From: Edaphobacter acidisoli
GTDB lineage: Bacteria; Acidobacteriota; Terriglobia; Terriglobales; Acidobacteriaceae
Length of the DNA stretch: 64,000 nt
Direction: 5' to 3'
NCBI RefSeq assembly: GCF_014642855.1
Contig: NZ_BMJB01000001.1
Coordinates: forward strand, 744,001 to 808,000
The notes under the pieces are model-generated. The model was not told where the DNA came from. It searched no databases and worked only from the letters and a program-made list of their open reading frames with translations. The translations under genes were made by a program, and so were the position numbers. This document shows, in pieces, positions 16,955-25,647 of this stretch. Positions within the stretch are counted from its first letter, which is position 1; each line of letters begins with the position of its first letter.

Positions 16955-17653
16955 TCAGTGCGAACTCCACGTCTTGTCCGGAGCATTGCATAGCTTTTCC
17001 AGTGTGCAGTCCGCACACTTTGGTTTACGGGCGACGCACACCTGGCGGCCATGATGGATTAGCTCATGTGAAAAAGCGATCCAGCGGTCTTGCGGGATAA
17101 TCTTCATCAGGTCTTGCTCGACTTTTTCAGGCGTAGTTTGCTTCGTCAACTCCAGGCGCTTCGACAACCGCATAACGTGCGTATCGACAACAATTCCTGC
17201 CGCGATTCCATACCAGGAGCCGAGCACGACGTTGCCAGTCTTACGAGCCACGCCTGGCAGCCGCAGAATCTCTTCCATCGTCTGCGGAACTTTTCCGCCG
17301 AACTCTTCAGTCACGACACGCGCCGCACCCTGGATTGATTTGGCTTTGTTGCGGAAGAATCCCGTCGTACGGATGAGCGATTCGATCTCGGGCAGGGAAG
17401 CAGCGGCCATTGCTTTCGGTGTTGGGAATGCCTTGAACAGCGCGGGTGTCACCATGTTCACACGCACGTCTGTGCATTGTGCCGAGAGGATCGTGGCGAC
17501 GGTCAATTCCCATGCGTTGCGATGATGCAGCGCGCAGACCACGCCGGGATAGGTCTTCGCCAGCACATCTAGAATCGCCTTCACGCGTTCAGGCGCAAGA
17601 GGGTTCTCCCGCTTCGATGACTTCGCCGTCTTTACTGTCTTCGCCGGGGCCAT
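16955..17653 (-). CDS. nth: endonuclease III (DNA glycosylase/AP lyase)
   Basis: 232 residues. Removes oxidised pyrimidines and cleaves the AP site. Features: helix-hairpin-helix LPGVARKTGNVVLG with the catalytic lysine, catalytic aspartate in VVDTHVMRLSKRL, and a [4Fe-4S] cluster loop with spacing C-x6-C-x2-C-x5-C (CVARKPKCADCTLEKLC). The N-terminus has a basic extension (PAKTVKTAKSSKRENPL). It ends 9 bases from the convergent hemD stop and starts 2 bases after hemQ, so it is probably co-transcribed with hemQ. Confidence 0.96.
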   Translation of the reverse strand: MAPAKTVKTAKSSKRENPLAPERVKAILDVLAKTYPGVVCALHHRNAWELTVATILSAQCTDVRVNMVTPALFKAFPTPKAMAAASLPEIESLIRTTGFFRNKAKSIQGAARVVTEEFGGKVPQTMEEILRLPGVARKTGNVVLGSWYGIAAGIVVDTHVMRLSKRLELTKQTTPEKVEQDLMKIIPQDRWIAFSHELIHHGRQVCVARKPKCADCTLEKLCNAPDKTWSSH

Positions 17654-17655
17654 CG

Positions 17656-18489
17656 TTATCCCAGTCGGTCCAGCATCTCTGTGGCAGACATCCGGACGCA
17701 GCTAAACACAGGTGTGTCTTTCAGGGTATACATGCTGGCCTCGGTCTCGCGTAACTGCTGTACAAGGTCAAGGAAGTCGTCCGGAAAGTTTGTCTCAAAC
17801 GCGACGACGAACTCCTGATCGTCCAGTCCAAACGAGTAGGTTGTATTCAGCTTCACGCGCGGATACGAAAGCCCCACGCGGATATGCTCATCCATCAGCC
17901 GCTTCCGTTCATCCATCGGCAGCAGATACCACGGTCGCGTCTTCCAGAAGGGATAAATGAAGATGTACTTCTGCCCGCCGGGGCGAATCGCGCCGCGTCC
18001 TTCACCTTCGCTTTCATCGGGACGGCCAATCTGGTACTGCGAACGTTTCGTCATTGCGAGGAAATTGTGGGGTACCGTGAGGTATCCACCCAGCGAGGTG
18101 CCAAGCAGTTCGCTGCGCATCAGGTTCAACTCATCAACTGCATAGCCGATCGTCCACACGCACATGTCCACGTCGCCGCGTGTACCTACGGTCGAGTAAG
18201 TCACTGAAAGAAACTCGCCAGGCTTGTTCCACTTTTCCAGCACCTCGGCAAACTCGGCTTTATGTGCGGTTTTTTCGGTAGCGGGCAGACGTTTCCACTC
18301 GGGCAGCACTTTGTAGAAGCTGAAGCAGACAATCTGGCGCTTAACCGCGGGCTTCGAGGGGTCGTGCGAAGCGGGCGCGTGGCTCGTAGCAGGCCTTCCC
18401 GTCTTCGTCGCTGGAGCAGCATCCGGTTTTCCGTGCGCGGTTTCGGTTCCTTCAACAGCAGCTTCTGGCGCGACATATGTGTTCGTCAT
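17656..18489 (-). CDS. hemQ: coproheme decarboxylase (chlorite dismutase family)
   Basis: 277 residues; converts coproheme to heme b in the coproporphyrin-dependent pathway. Residues 1-48 are a low-complexity Ala/Pro/Thr-rich extension, then the chlorite dismutase-family fold: RQIVCFSFYKVLPEWKRL, LSVTYSTVGTRGDVDMCVWTIGY, KYIFIYPFWKTRPWYLLPMDERKRLMDEHIRVGLSYPRVKLNTTYSFGLDDQEFVVAFE. The tyrosine in YPF fits the redox-active tyrosine of HemQ. ATG with AAGGAGA 7 bases upstream. Nearness to hemA, hemC and hemD supports the heme role rather than chlorite detoxification. Confidence 0.9.
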   Translation of the reverse strand: MTNTYVAPEAAVEGTETAHGKPDAAPATKTGRPATSHAPASHDPSKPAVKRQIVCFSFYKVLPEWKRLPATEKTAHKAEFAEVLEKWNKPGEFLSVTYSTVGTRGDVDMCVWTIGYAVDELNLMRSELLGTSLGGYLTVPHNFLAMTKRSQYQIGRPDESEGEGRGAIRPGGQKYIFIYPFWKTRPWYLLPMDERKRLMDEHIRVGLSYPRVKLNTTYSFGLDDQEFVVAFETNFPDDFLDLVQQLRETEASMYTLKDTPVFSCVRMSATEMLDRLG

Positions 18490-18560
18490 GGCAAATCTCC
18501 TTGCACTTCCATGCTAGCGCATCGCCGATGATCGTCTGCGCGCCCGTATACTCAAACTGC

Positions 18561-19187
18561 ATGTCCGGAAAACTCATCGCAATCCTCGTCGGCCTGATCG
18601 CCAGCGGAGGCTACGCCAGTGTGGTACTGCTGATGGCTATTCAGTCGGCTTGTATCCCTATTCCGTCGGAGGTCATCATGCCTCTGGCTGGATACGCTCT
18701 GGCGCACACGCAGTGGGATCTCATCCTACTCGCCACTGTCGCATCACTGGCATCCAACCTCGGATCTATCCCTGCGTACTGGGTGGGCGCATGGGGCGGA
18801 CGCCCGATGGTCGAGCGCTACGGCAGCTACTTGCTTCTGAGCCGTCGCGACCTTGATCTCGTCGATCGCTTTTTTGCCCGCTACGGCTCACTTGCTGTGC
18901 TCATCGGAAGAATGTTGCCCATCGTCCGCACGTTCATCGCGTTCCCCGCGGGCGTGGCGAAGATGAACCAGCTTCGCTTCCACATCTACACCTTCATCGG
19001 TTCGTGGCCTTGGTGTTACGTGCTCGCGTACGTGGGGATGAAGCTCGGCGCGCAGTGGAACACAAACCCACAGTTCCAGGCCATCTTCCATCGCTTCCAT
19101 CTTGTAGTGGAACTTGCCATCATTCTGGGGGCAGTGTGGTTCGCCGTCTCGCACTGGAAGAACCGCATTTGCGTCGAAAAAGCGTAG
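18561..19187 (+). CDS. DedA/SNARE-associated family membrane protein
   Basis: 208 residues. The family pattern is clear: QSACIPIPSEVIMPLAGYAL (re-entrant loop with conserved acidic residue), NLGSIPAYWVGAWGGRPMVERYG, FARYGSLAVLIGRMLPIVRTFIAFPAGVAKM (conserved Gly-Arg...Arg) and a C-terminal helix. Proteins of this kind are linked to undecaprenyl phosphate or phospholipid flipping and to membrane-potential maintenance. The ATG at 18561 is used; the open frame reaches further upstream into hemQ without family similarity. Confidence 0.9.
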   Translation: MSGKLIAILVGLIASGGYASVVLLMAIQSACIPIPSEVIMPLAGYALAHTQWDLILLATVASLASNLGSIPAYWVGAWGGRPMVERYGSYLLLSRRDLDLVDRFFARYGSLAVLIGRMLPIVRTFIAFPAGVAKMNQLRFHIYTFIGSWPWCYVLAYVGMKLGAQWNTNPQFQAIFHRFHLVVELAIILGAVWFAVSHWKNRICVEKA

Positions 19188-19318
19188 TCGTGGCGCGAAT
19201 GCAAGTTATCGCTAAAGGCGCGAAAACAGTGGGTTTTGTTTGCATGCGTGCTTTTCCGTGAGTGATACTAAACCTTCCGTTCCACGGAAAATCGCATCAC
19301 GGAAGGGCACGCATCCTC

Positions 19319-20665
19319 ATGTCTACACCCGGAGCCGCCAATGAAGCAGCGGCCAGCATCAAGCCAGCAAAAGGAAAACTCGGTATTATGATTCCCGGCA
19401 TGGGCGCGGTCGCGACCACGCTCATCGCCGGCGTCGAAGCGGTTCGCCGTGGACTTGCCAAGCCCATCGGTTCGCTCTCGCAGATGGGAACGATCCGGCT
19501 GGGCAAGCGCAACGAGGGTCGCAGCCCGCTGATTAAAGATTTTGTCCCGCTCGCCTCGCTCGACGATGTTGTCTTCACCGGCTGGGATATCTTCGGCGGC
19601 AACCTCTACGATGCCGCGCGCACCGCTGAGGTGCTTGAACGTGACCAGCTCGACCAAATTCGCCCATTTCTCGAATCCATCGAGCCGATGCCTGCGGCGT
19701 TCAACCAGAACTATGTGAAGCGGCTCACTCCCAAGAAGATTAAGACTGGTAAGAATAAGTGCGACCTAGCCAACCAGATTCGCAACGATATTGCCGAGTT
19801 CAAAACCAAGACGGACCGACAGGTGATGATTTGGGCTGGTTCGACGGAAGTCTTCCTCGAGCAGTCGGCAGTGCACCAGTCGCTGGCGGCGTTCGAAAAG
19901 GGACTCGTCGAAGACGATCCAGGCATCTCGCCTTCGATGCTGTATGCGTGGGCCGCGCTTAAGGAAGGCATTCCGTTTGCGAACGGGGCGCCAAACCTGA
20001 CAGTGGACATTCCTGCGCTCAATGAGCTTTCGCGCAAGATGAACGCGCCTATTTGTGGCAAAGACTTCAAGACCGGTCAAACGTTCATCAAGACCGTGCT
20101 CGCGCCAGCATTCAAGACTCGAATGCTGGGGGTCAGCGGATGGTATTCGACCAACATCCTCGGCAATCGAGACGGCGAAGTGCTCGATGATCCTGATTCG
20201 TTCAAGACGAAGGAAGAGTCGAAACTCGGCGTGCTCGATGTCATCCTCCAGCCAGAGTTGTATCCCGATCTCTACAAGGACCTGTACCACAAGGTCCGGA
20301 TTAACTACTATCCTCCGCGCGGTGACAATAAGGAGGGCTGGGACAACATCGATATCTTCGGCTGGCTCGGCTATCCGATGCAGCTCAAGGTGGATTTCCT
20401 CTGCCGCGATTCCATTCTTGCAGCACCGCTCGCACTCGATCTATGTCTCTTCATGGACCTGGCTGCGCGGACGCCTTCGCTGCGCGGACTGGGCATCCAG
20501 GAGTGGCTCAGCTTCTACTTCAAGGCGCCGGATTCGGCTCCGGGTGTCTATCCGGAACATGATCTCTTCATCCAGTCGATGAAGTTCAAGAACACGCTTC
20601 GCCACATCATGGGCGAAGATCTTATTACGCATCTTGGGCTGGACTACTACACCCATGCCGAGTAG
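19319..20665 (+). CDS. ino1: inositol-3-phosphate synthase
   Basis: 448 residues from the ATG at 19319. The NAD-dependent enzyme turns glucose-6-phosphate into 1L-myo-inositol-1-phosphate (3-phosphate numbering). Segments seen: Rossmann loop MIPGMGAVATTLIAGVEAV, LASLDDVVFTGWDIFGGNLYDAA, KCDLANQIRNDIAEFK, GKDFKTGQTFIKTVLAPAFKTRMLGVSGWYSTNILGNRDG, and HKVRINYYPPRGDNKEGWDNIDIFGWLGYPMQLKVDF. In bacteria it feeds inositol lipids or compatible solutes; no downstream gene of that kind is next to it. Confidence 0.94.
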   Translation: MSTPGAANEAAASIKPAKGKLGIMIPGMGAVATTLIAGVEAVRRGLAKPIGSLSQMGTIRLGKRNEGRSPLIKDFVPLASLDDVVFTGWDIFGGNLYDAARTAEVLERDQLDQIRPFLESIEPMPAAFNQNYVKRLTPKKIKTGKNKCDLANQIRNDIAEFKTKTDRQVMIWAGSTEVFLEQSAVHQSLAAFEKGLVEDDPGISPSMLYAWAALKEGIPFANGAPNLTVDIPALNELSRKMNAPICGKDFKTGQTFIKTVLAPAFKTRMLGVSGWYSTNILGNRDGEVLDDPDSFKTKEESKLGVLDVILQPELYPDLYKDLYHKVRINYYPPRGDNKEGWDNIDIFGWLGYPMQLKVDFLCRDSILAAPLALDLCLFMDLAARTPSLRGLGIQEWLSFYFKAPDSAPGVYPEHDLFIQSMKFKNTLRHIMGEDLITHLGLDYYTHAE

Positions 20666-20706
20666 CTTCGGGACTCTGTCCGGCGCAGAGTTTTTGCGCC
20701 GTACGG

Positions 20707-20750
20707 GGCGGGTACCCCCTCCCCGTACTTAGGTACTAAAGTATTCGAAG
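20707..20750 (-). repeat. dispersed 44-45 base element, copy 2 (inverted)
   Basis: Reverse complement matches 5950-5994. It is here downstream of the inositol-phosphate synthase stop and not next to a start codon, so the element is a dispersed repeat rather than a gene-specific leader. Confidence 0.75.
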
Positions 20751-20808
20751 TAAATGGGATAGGTATAAGCGATTTGTGCACGTTTGATGCCATTCTCTAT
20801 GAAAGCAG

Positions 20809-20838
20809 AAAGCCCGGCGGGTCGCCGGGCTTCTCTTT
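20809..20838 (+). terminator. rho-independent terminator of the inositol-phosphate synthase gene
   Basis: AGCCCGGCG with CGCCGGGCT forms a GC-rich stem around a short GGT loop, followed by TCTCTTTT. It lies 145 bases after the ino1 stop on the + strand. Confidence 0.8.
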
Positions 20839-20909
20839 TGCTCTTAAGTTAAGGCTATCAGCAGTGTCAAGAGTGGTTGTGGAAATCAGCTGATGATTCC
20901 TTCCTCGCC

Positions 20910-21521
20910 TTAATCCATTACCTCCATCAGGTGCTGCCAAAGGACTTTGGTCCCGGCATCGGTTTTGGCGGAGATGGGAAGGATTTCGTCAACCTCGTGT
21001 GCCTGCCTGAGCGCGGCGAGCGACTTGGAGAGCACGTTGTTCGAGAGACGGTCAGCCTTCGTACCCACGACGAGGAATGGACGCTGCATCTGCTTGAAGA
21101 AGGTGATGAGCTGGGTGTCGCTGGCCTGCGGCGGAATGTTTGTATCGACCAGGCAGATGGCGAGCGCGAGTGTCTCGCGCTCGGTGAGGTACGGTTCGAT
21201 GAATTGTGGCCACTCAGAGGAGATGGACTTCGAGATCTTTGCATAGCCGTAGCCGGGCAGATCGGCGAAGATGAGCGAGGGCTGCGCCTTCTGCTTGCTG
21301 CCTGTGCCCTCGTACAACGCAAAGAAGTTGATTGAGCGTGTGCGGCCAGGTGTCGACGAGGTATGTGCCAGCTTTGCGCCGAGCAGGGAATTGATGAGCG
21401 ACGACTTACCCACGTTCGAGCGGCCAAGAAAGGCTACCTCGGGCGCGTTGGCGGTCTTCGATTCGGAAGGGAAGTGAGCGACATCGGTCGCTGAGAGCAT
21501 GAAGACAGGGTTTAGTCGCAT
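20910..21521 (-). CDS. engB: ribosome biogenesis GTPase EngB/YsxC
   Basis: 203 residues. TRAFAC GTPase needed for 50S subunit assembly. All G motifs are visible: G1 GRSNVGKSS, G2 STPGRTRSINFF, G3 DLPGYGYAK, G4 VGTKADRLS, G5 ISAKTDAG. ATG at 21521; full length for the family. Confidence 0.95.
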   Translation of the reverse strand: MRLNPVFMLSATDVAHFPSESKTANAPEVAFLGRSNVGKSSLINSLLGAKLAHTSSTPGRTRSINFFALYEGTGSKQKAQPSLIFADLPGYGYAKISKSISSEWPQFIEPYLTERETLALAICLVDTNIPPQASDTQLITFFKQMQRPFLVVGTKADRLSNNVLSKSLAALRQAHEVDEILPISAKTDAGTKVLWQHLMEVMD

Positions 21522-21565
21522 AGAGTCAGTCTATCGCTCGAAGCAATGGATACCTTGCCCTAAAA

Positions 21566-21603
21566 CAAAAGAGCGCCTGCCTCGCGGGAGGTAGACGCTC
21601 TGT
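21566..21603 (-). terminator. terminator for the glycine-zipper lipoprotein gene
   Basis: On the minus strand AGAGCGTCTACCTCC pairs with the GGCAGGCGCTCT side across a CGCGA loop with one mismatch, followed by TTTTGTTTT. It lies between the stop of the gene at 21621 and the start of engB, so engB has its own promoter. Confidence 0.75.
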
Positions 21604-21620
21604 GGGTAAAGTTTGAGTGG

Positions 21621-22376
21621 TTAGCGAGTGACGGTGACTGGGGCAGTCAGACGGAAGGTGATGACAGACTCGGAGGGGATCACGACATCCTTGTTCCCCG
21701 TATAGGCTGCGCCAGCGGTTCCTGCGCCCGCTCCAATGAGTCCGCCAATCAATGCACCTTTGCCACCTCCGGCAAGTCCGCCAATCAGTGCGCCTGCGCC
21801 GCCGCCGCCACCGATCATTGCGGCAGAGCGCTTACCCTTGCCGGCTGCTGCCTTTTCGTATTCCGAGGTGCTCACGGCGACGCCATCAATGGAAGCGACC
21901 TGAATGCCAAGATCACCCGCTCCTTTGAAGCGGCCACGGCCTTTGGCTGCGACAACGGTTCCATTTACACGAGCGCCGCGCTTGAAGATGACGGATCCAT
22001 CGGCACTCTTGATGGGCTCGGACAGGGAGCCTGTGAAGCCATCTCCTACATTGTTCCGGCTGGCACTGAGTGTCTGAGTAATGCTCACTTGTACTCGCGT
22101 TCCTGAAGGGGCGGTCAATCTTACAGGGGCCGGAGCGGCAGGCACAGGCTGGGCCGCTGGCACGGGGGCGGACGCGGCGGTAGCTGGAGCAGAGGCTGGT
22201 GTCGCTGCAGACCCAGAAGCTGGAGTCGAAGCTGCTGCTGGTTGCCCTGCCTGAGCAGGTGTCGCAGCAGTTGAGGGAGCAGCAGCAGTTGGCGAGCTGC
22301 TCTTGCATCCGCCTAGTGAGGCAACAACAGAAAGTGTCAGTGCTGCCGTAAGGGTCATAGATTTCATGCGCATCAT
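21621..22376 (-). CDS. lipoprotein with Ala/Pro linker and glycine zipper
   Basis: 251 residues, not assigned to a named family. Residues 1-24 are a lipoprotein signal with lipobox LGGC. Residues 25-85 are low-complexity Ala/Pro/Ser (probably a flexible wall-spanning linker). Residues 86-180 form a beta-rich domain (TAPSGTRVQVSITQTLSASRNNVGDGFTGSL, SVIFKRGARVNGTVVAAK). Residues 185-225 are a glycine zipper (MIGGGGGAGALIGGLAGGGKGALIGGLIGAGAGT) that could insert in or pack on a membrane. The envelope location is well supported; function is unknown. Confidence 0.8.
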   Translation of the reverse strand: MMRMKSMTLTAALTLSVVASLGGCKSSSPTAAAPSTAATPAQAGQPAAASTPASGSAATPASAPATAASAPVPAAQPVPAAPAPVRLTAPSGTRVQVSITQTLSASRNNVGDGFTGSLSEPIKSADGSVIFKRGARVNGTVVAAKGRGRFKGAGDLGIQVASIDGVAVSTSEYEKAAAGKGKRSAAMIGGGGGAGALIGGLAGGGKGALIGGLIGAGAGTAGAAYTGNKDVVIPSESVITFRLTAPVTVTR

Positions 22377-22973
22377 GTCGTCTCCATAACTACATCGCTG
22401 AATGTAAACGCAAATATAACAGGATGTCCGAATAGATTATCTTTTGAGCGAGAGAGTTGCTTGGTTACCGCCAATCAGATATTTAGGACAGAAAGCTGGA
22501 GTGAAAGAAGAGAACCAAGTCAGTTAATGTATGGGATGAAAACAATCTTTCTAATCGTAGGCGGTAAGCGGGAATGAATATGAAGAGCAACATGAAGAAA
22601 TGGCATGAGATGGGAAGGCTGTCTGAAGGGTGATGTTGTTCCTCTTCGGGAATTTAATGACCCAAAAGTGTCACGTCCATTTTCTAAAGTGCCATAAGGA
22701 TTTATGCTCCATTCGCGCAAAGGTCGAGTATGCTCCAGAGTGAAACAGCCGTACCTGACTGCCGATGCGGGGATGGCCCGTTTATAGGCAGTCTGAATGC
22801 CATAGTTATTTTGATCTCTGCGGTAGAGTTTTTGAGACCATGAAATGAACGTAGTTGAACACCAATCGTTCCCGAGTCCGCTCCAAACGCTCTCCCCTGG
22901 TCGCTCTCCGATAAGCCGAGCCACCTGTCCAGTCAAGCAAACCGTAGCAATCATTTTTCCGGAGGGAACACCG
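22377..22973. other. 600-base gene-free leader region
   Basis: Lies between the divergent lipoprotein genes at 22376 and 22974. No credible gene. The region is AT-richer than its surroundings. A seven-base inverted repeat GACTGCC (22757-22763) / GGCAGTC (22787-22793) with a 23-base loop is the only clear dyad; it does not match a riboswitch class that I recognise. Two promoters must lie here, but I cannot place them firmly. Confidence 0.5.
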
Positions 22974-25040
22974 ATGAATCGCAACATCTTTGCCCGACTA
23001 TCGGGCACTCAACGAAGTTTGGTCGCGCTGCTGGCGTCAGCCGCCATGCTGACAGCCGGTTGCGCCAACATGGCGACCGTGCCGTCGAATGTTGACTCGC
23101 TGCATTCGAATGCTACGCTTAGCGGGAAGGTGCACGGCGGTAATCAGCCAGTCTCCGGAGCTACAGTGAATCTGTATTTTTCGGGTCAAGCGGATAACTC
23201 AGTCGCGACTCTGGCCGCTTCAACAACGACATCCAATGATGGTACGGGCTCATTTAGTTTTACTGCAAATGCAAGTTCGCCTGACGATGGGTCGACCAAT
23301 ACGTTTTCCTGCCCCACAAACGTGGGGTCGCCGCTTGTCTATGTTGTAGCCAAGGGTGGTAACACGCTGAACAACGGAGATAGCAGCGTCAATAACAGCG
23401 CTGCGGCGTTTATTGCGGTCTACGGTCTTTGCGACACCCTGACGAACGGCTCTTTTGTGGACATGACCGAGTTGTCGACTGTGGCTACAGTAGCCGCAGT
23501 TCAGCAATTCTTCGATCCAAGCAATGACTCTATTTCTTTTGACGGCATCGGCCAGGAGTACCACGCCGTAGCCAACATTCCGAACACCATTGCTCTGATG
23601 GTAAATTTCAGCACCGGGACCGGAGTAAACTCGACGGTAATTCCGGCGGCTTCAGGCAACGGTGTGTCCACGGTCTCCGTCACTGCCACTCCTGAGGCAA
23701 GCAAGATCAATACGATTGCTGACGCGATTTCAGCCTGCGTAAACAACGCTTCGTCTTCTGCAAATGCCTGCAATACGCTGTTTGCAAGCGCCTTGCCACC
23801 TTCCACATCTGTCACCAATCCGGTCAGTGGCGCCAACTTTCCGCCAGCAACGGATGTCGTGCAGGCGACATACTATATCCTGAGCAACCCAACGAACGGC
23901 AACACCACCAATCTGCAGAATATCTATACACTGGCCACGGGGGTTGGTGCACCGTATCAACCTACTCTGGTAACAGCTCCGAGCGACTGGACAATTGCTA
24001 TCAATTATTCCAGCCTCAGCAACTGCGGCACGAATTCGGGCGGTTTTATCAGCAGCCCATATGACATCAACATCGATGGGTCAGATAACGTCTGGATAGC
24101 AAACTCTCAGGCTTCAGGAAATTTGTCCGAGTTGACTAAGGCCGGAGCAGCGGGCGCGTGCGTCTCGCTGGGCAATGGCGGCTCTAATGGTTCAACCATT
24201 GACACTGCGGGGAATGTGTGGCTTGCGACCGCGTCGAACCATATCTATCGTTACAATCCAAATGGCACTGTCACAGACTTCCCCACGTCTGTGGCTCCGT
24301 TGGCAGTCACAGCGGATGGTCTGGGCAATGTGTACTTTACATCCTCTTCTACCTCGTCGCTCTATGAGATACCCGGGGCCGCAACAGCGGCGACGGCCGT
24401 CACCCCAGTGCAGATATCGAGTGTGGTCGGCCCCAACCCGATCCGCATCATGCCCGACTATCAGGGCAATGCCACGCAAAGCAATATCTGGGTCTCTTCG
24501 GGTGCTGGTTACGTAGCTGAAGTTTCGCCAGGTACGTCAGGGCCCAATCCGCTGAATGGTTTCTCAACAACAACATACCCCATTGGACATGATGCTTATG
24601 GCCTCGCCGTTACATCAGGAGGCGATGTGGTGGTTTCATCGCAGGGAAGCGACAACTACCTCATCTATCTCAGCAAGGCGAACAGCTACAACGAATTATG
24701 GACCAGCGCTTCAGGCTTTGGGGGAATCAACACTCCCACCGGTATCAGCCTTGATGGAAGAGGCAATATCTGGGTTCCGAATAACACCAACGTCTCCGGA
24801 GCTATAGGCAGCGTTAGTGAGGTGAGTGCCAACGGTACTGCTCTTTCGCCCGCAGGTGGCTTCCAAAAGAGCAGCTCGTACTTCTTATCCGGCCGCGCGT
24901 CGGCAGTTGACCAGGTTGGTAACGTGTGGATTGTTGGTGATGGTGCAAATTCTATTACGGAGGTCGTTGGAGCCGGTGTTCCGGTTTATCAACCGTTCTC
25001 CCAGGGCCTTAGCAATGGTCGTTTCCAGACCATTCCGTAA
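22974..25040 (+). CDS. lipoprotein with NHL/SMP-30-like beta-propeller
   Basis: 688 residues from the ATG at 22974, which has GGAGGG 7 bases upstream. The N-terminus ALLASAAMLTAGCANM is a lipoprotein signal (lipobox TAGC). Residues about 40-110 look like a carboxypeptidase-regulatory/Ig-like fold (ATLSGKVHGGNQPVSGATVNLYFSGQ). The second half shows NHL-type propeller blades: DINIDGSDNVWIANSQASGNLSEL, STIDTAGNVWLAT, LAVTADGLGNVYFTSS, ISLDGRGNIWVPNN, SAVDQVGNVWIVGDGANSITEV, each with a GNVW core. Such acidobacterial surface proteins are common and of unknown substrate. Rich in Ser, Thr and Asn, as usual for surface proteins. Confidence 0.85.
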   Translation: MNRNIFARLSGTQRSLVALLASAAMLTAGCANMATVPSNVDSLHSNATLSGKVHGGNQPVSGATVNLYFSGQADNSVATLAASTTTSNDGTGSFSFTANASSPDDGSTNTFSCPTNVGSPLVYVVAKGGNTLNNGDSSVNNSAAAFIAVYGLCDTLTNGSFVDMTELSTVATVAAVQQFFDPSNDSISFDGIGQEYHAVANIPNTIALMVNFSTGTGVNSTVIPAASGNGVSTVSVTATPEASKINTIADAISACVNNASSSANACNTLFASALPPSTSVTNPVSGANFPPATDVVQATYYILSNPTNGNTTNLQNIYTLATGVGAPYQPTLVTAPSDWTIAINYSSLSNCGTNSGGFISSPYDINIDGSDNVWIANSQASGNLSELTKAGAAGACVSLGNGGSNGSTIDTAGNVWLATASNHIYRYNPNGTVTDFPTSVAPLAVTADGLGNVYFTSSSTSSLYEIPGAATAATAVTPVQISSVVGPNPIRIMPDYQGNATQSNIWVSSGAGYVAEVSPGTSGPNPLNGFSTTTYPIGHDAYGLAVTSGGDVVVSSQGSDNYLIYLSKANSYNELWTSASGFGGINTPTGISLDGRGNIWVPNNTNVSGAIGSVSEVSANGTALSPAGGFQKSSSYFLSGRASAVDQVGNVWIVGDGANSITEVVGAGVPVYQPFSQGLSNGRFQTIP

Positions 25041-25060
25041 CCTGTTCTCAACCAATAATG

Positions 25061-25097
25061 AAAGGCCCCGGATTAACTTCCGGGGCCTTACTTTTTT
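25061..25097 (+). terminator. strong rho-independent terminator
   Basis: AAGGCCCCGGA / TTCCGGGGCCTT stem with an ATTAAC-type loop, followed by ACTTTTTT, 20 bases after the propeller lipoprotein stop. The stem is symmetrical and could also serve the mutarotase gene converging from the right. Confidence 0.9.
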
Positions 25098-25116
25098 AGA
25101 TATCAGGTCTGCTGAT

Positions 25117-25455
25117 TTATTGCTCGGCGAGAGTGAAGACGCGCTCCATTGGGACCCACCACTGGTCTGCTTTGGATTGGGGGAGTTGCTTCTGGAAGCG
25201 GTGCATGATCGTCTCCCACTCCTGCACTTTTTGGTTGACTGCGTCCGCGGCCGCTTTGGCTTCGAGCGAAAACGAGTCGCTTACGTCCATAATCATGAAC
25301 ATTCGTGTGCCAAGCAGATATATCTCCATATCTTCGATCCCCGCATCAAACAGGCTCTGTTTGACTTCGGGCCATATCTTGACGTGATAGCGCTTGTATT
25401 CAGCGATTGCCGTTGCATCATCCTTCAGATCGAGAGCCAAACAGTGGCGTGGCAT
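25117..25455 (-). CDS. L-rhamnose/L-fucose mutarotase (RhaM family)
   Basis: 112 residues. RhaM-family enzymes interconvert alpha and beta anomers of 6-deoxy sugars. Pattern: CLALDLKDDATAIAEYKRYHVKIWPEVKQSLFDAGIEDMEIYLLGTRMFMIMDV and the C-terminal QWWVPMERVFTL with the substrate-site tryptophans. GGAGG lies 5 bases before the ATG. It is divergent from the SDR/fuconate dehydratase genes and so probably acts on L-fucose here; L-rhamnose is not excluded. Confidence 0.9.
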   Translation of the reverse strand: MPRHCLALDLKDDATAIAEYKRYHVKIWPEVKQSLFDAGIEDMEIYLLGTRMFMIMDVSDSFSLEAKAAADAVNQKVQEWETIMHRFQKQLPQSKADQWWVPMERVFTLAEQ

Positions 25456-25647
25456 GAGTTCCTCCGCATCTTATTTCGAAAGTGCTTTTCAAACAGAAAG
25501 CCAAATGAAGAGTATCACTGTAGGCTAAAGGTGCTAAGGCGCTCTCTTACCGTTTCACAAACCGCAATTTCCGGCTTGGATAAATAATCTTTTCGCACTT
25601 TAGCCAAAAACCGGTATGCTTATTCGAGTACAGGATTGTTTCAGCCT
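25456..25647. promoter_or_regulatory. divergent promoter region with repeated AAAGTGC boxes
   Basis: The box GAAAGTGC occurs at 25478-25485, its reverse complement GCACTTT at 25595-25601, and a near copy AAAGGTGC at 25527-25534. The boxes lie between the mutarotase and the fucose SDR genes, where a DeoR-type regulator encoded at 28612-29397 could control both. DeoR family operators often contain short repeated TTTC/GAAA units, but the match is only suggestive. Confidence 0.4.

Noticed and set aside
17656..18489. Chlorite dismutase for perchlorate respiration
   Set aside because: Sequence type and heme-gene context fit HemQ; no perchlorate reductase genes are near.
22741..22973. c-di-GMP (GEMM) riboswitch before the propeller lipoprotein
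   Set aside because: A dyad and a CAAACCG segment drew attention, but the conserved GEMM core and tetraloop-receptor elements are not present.
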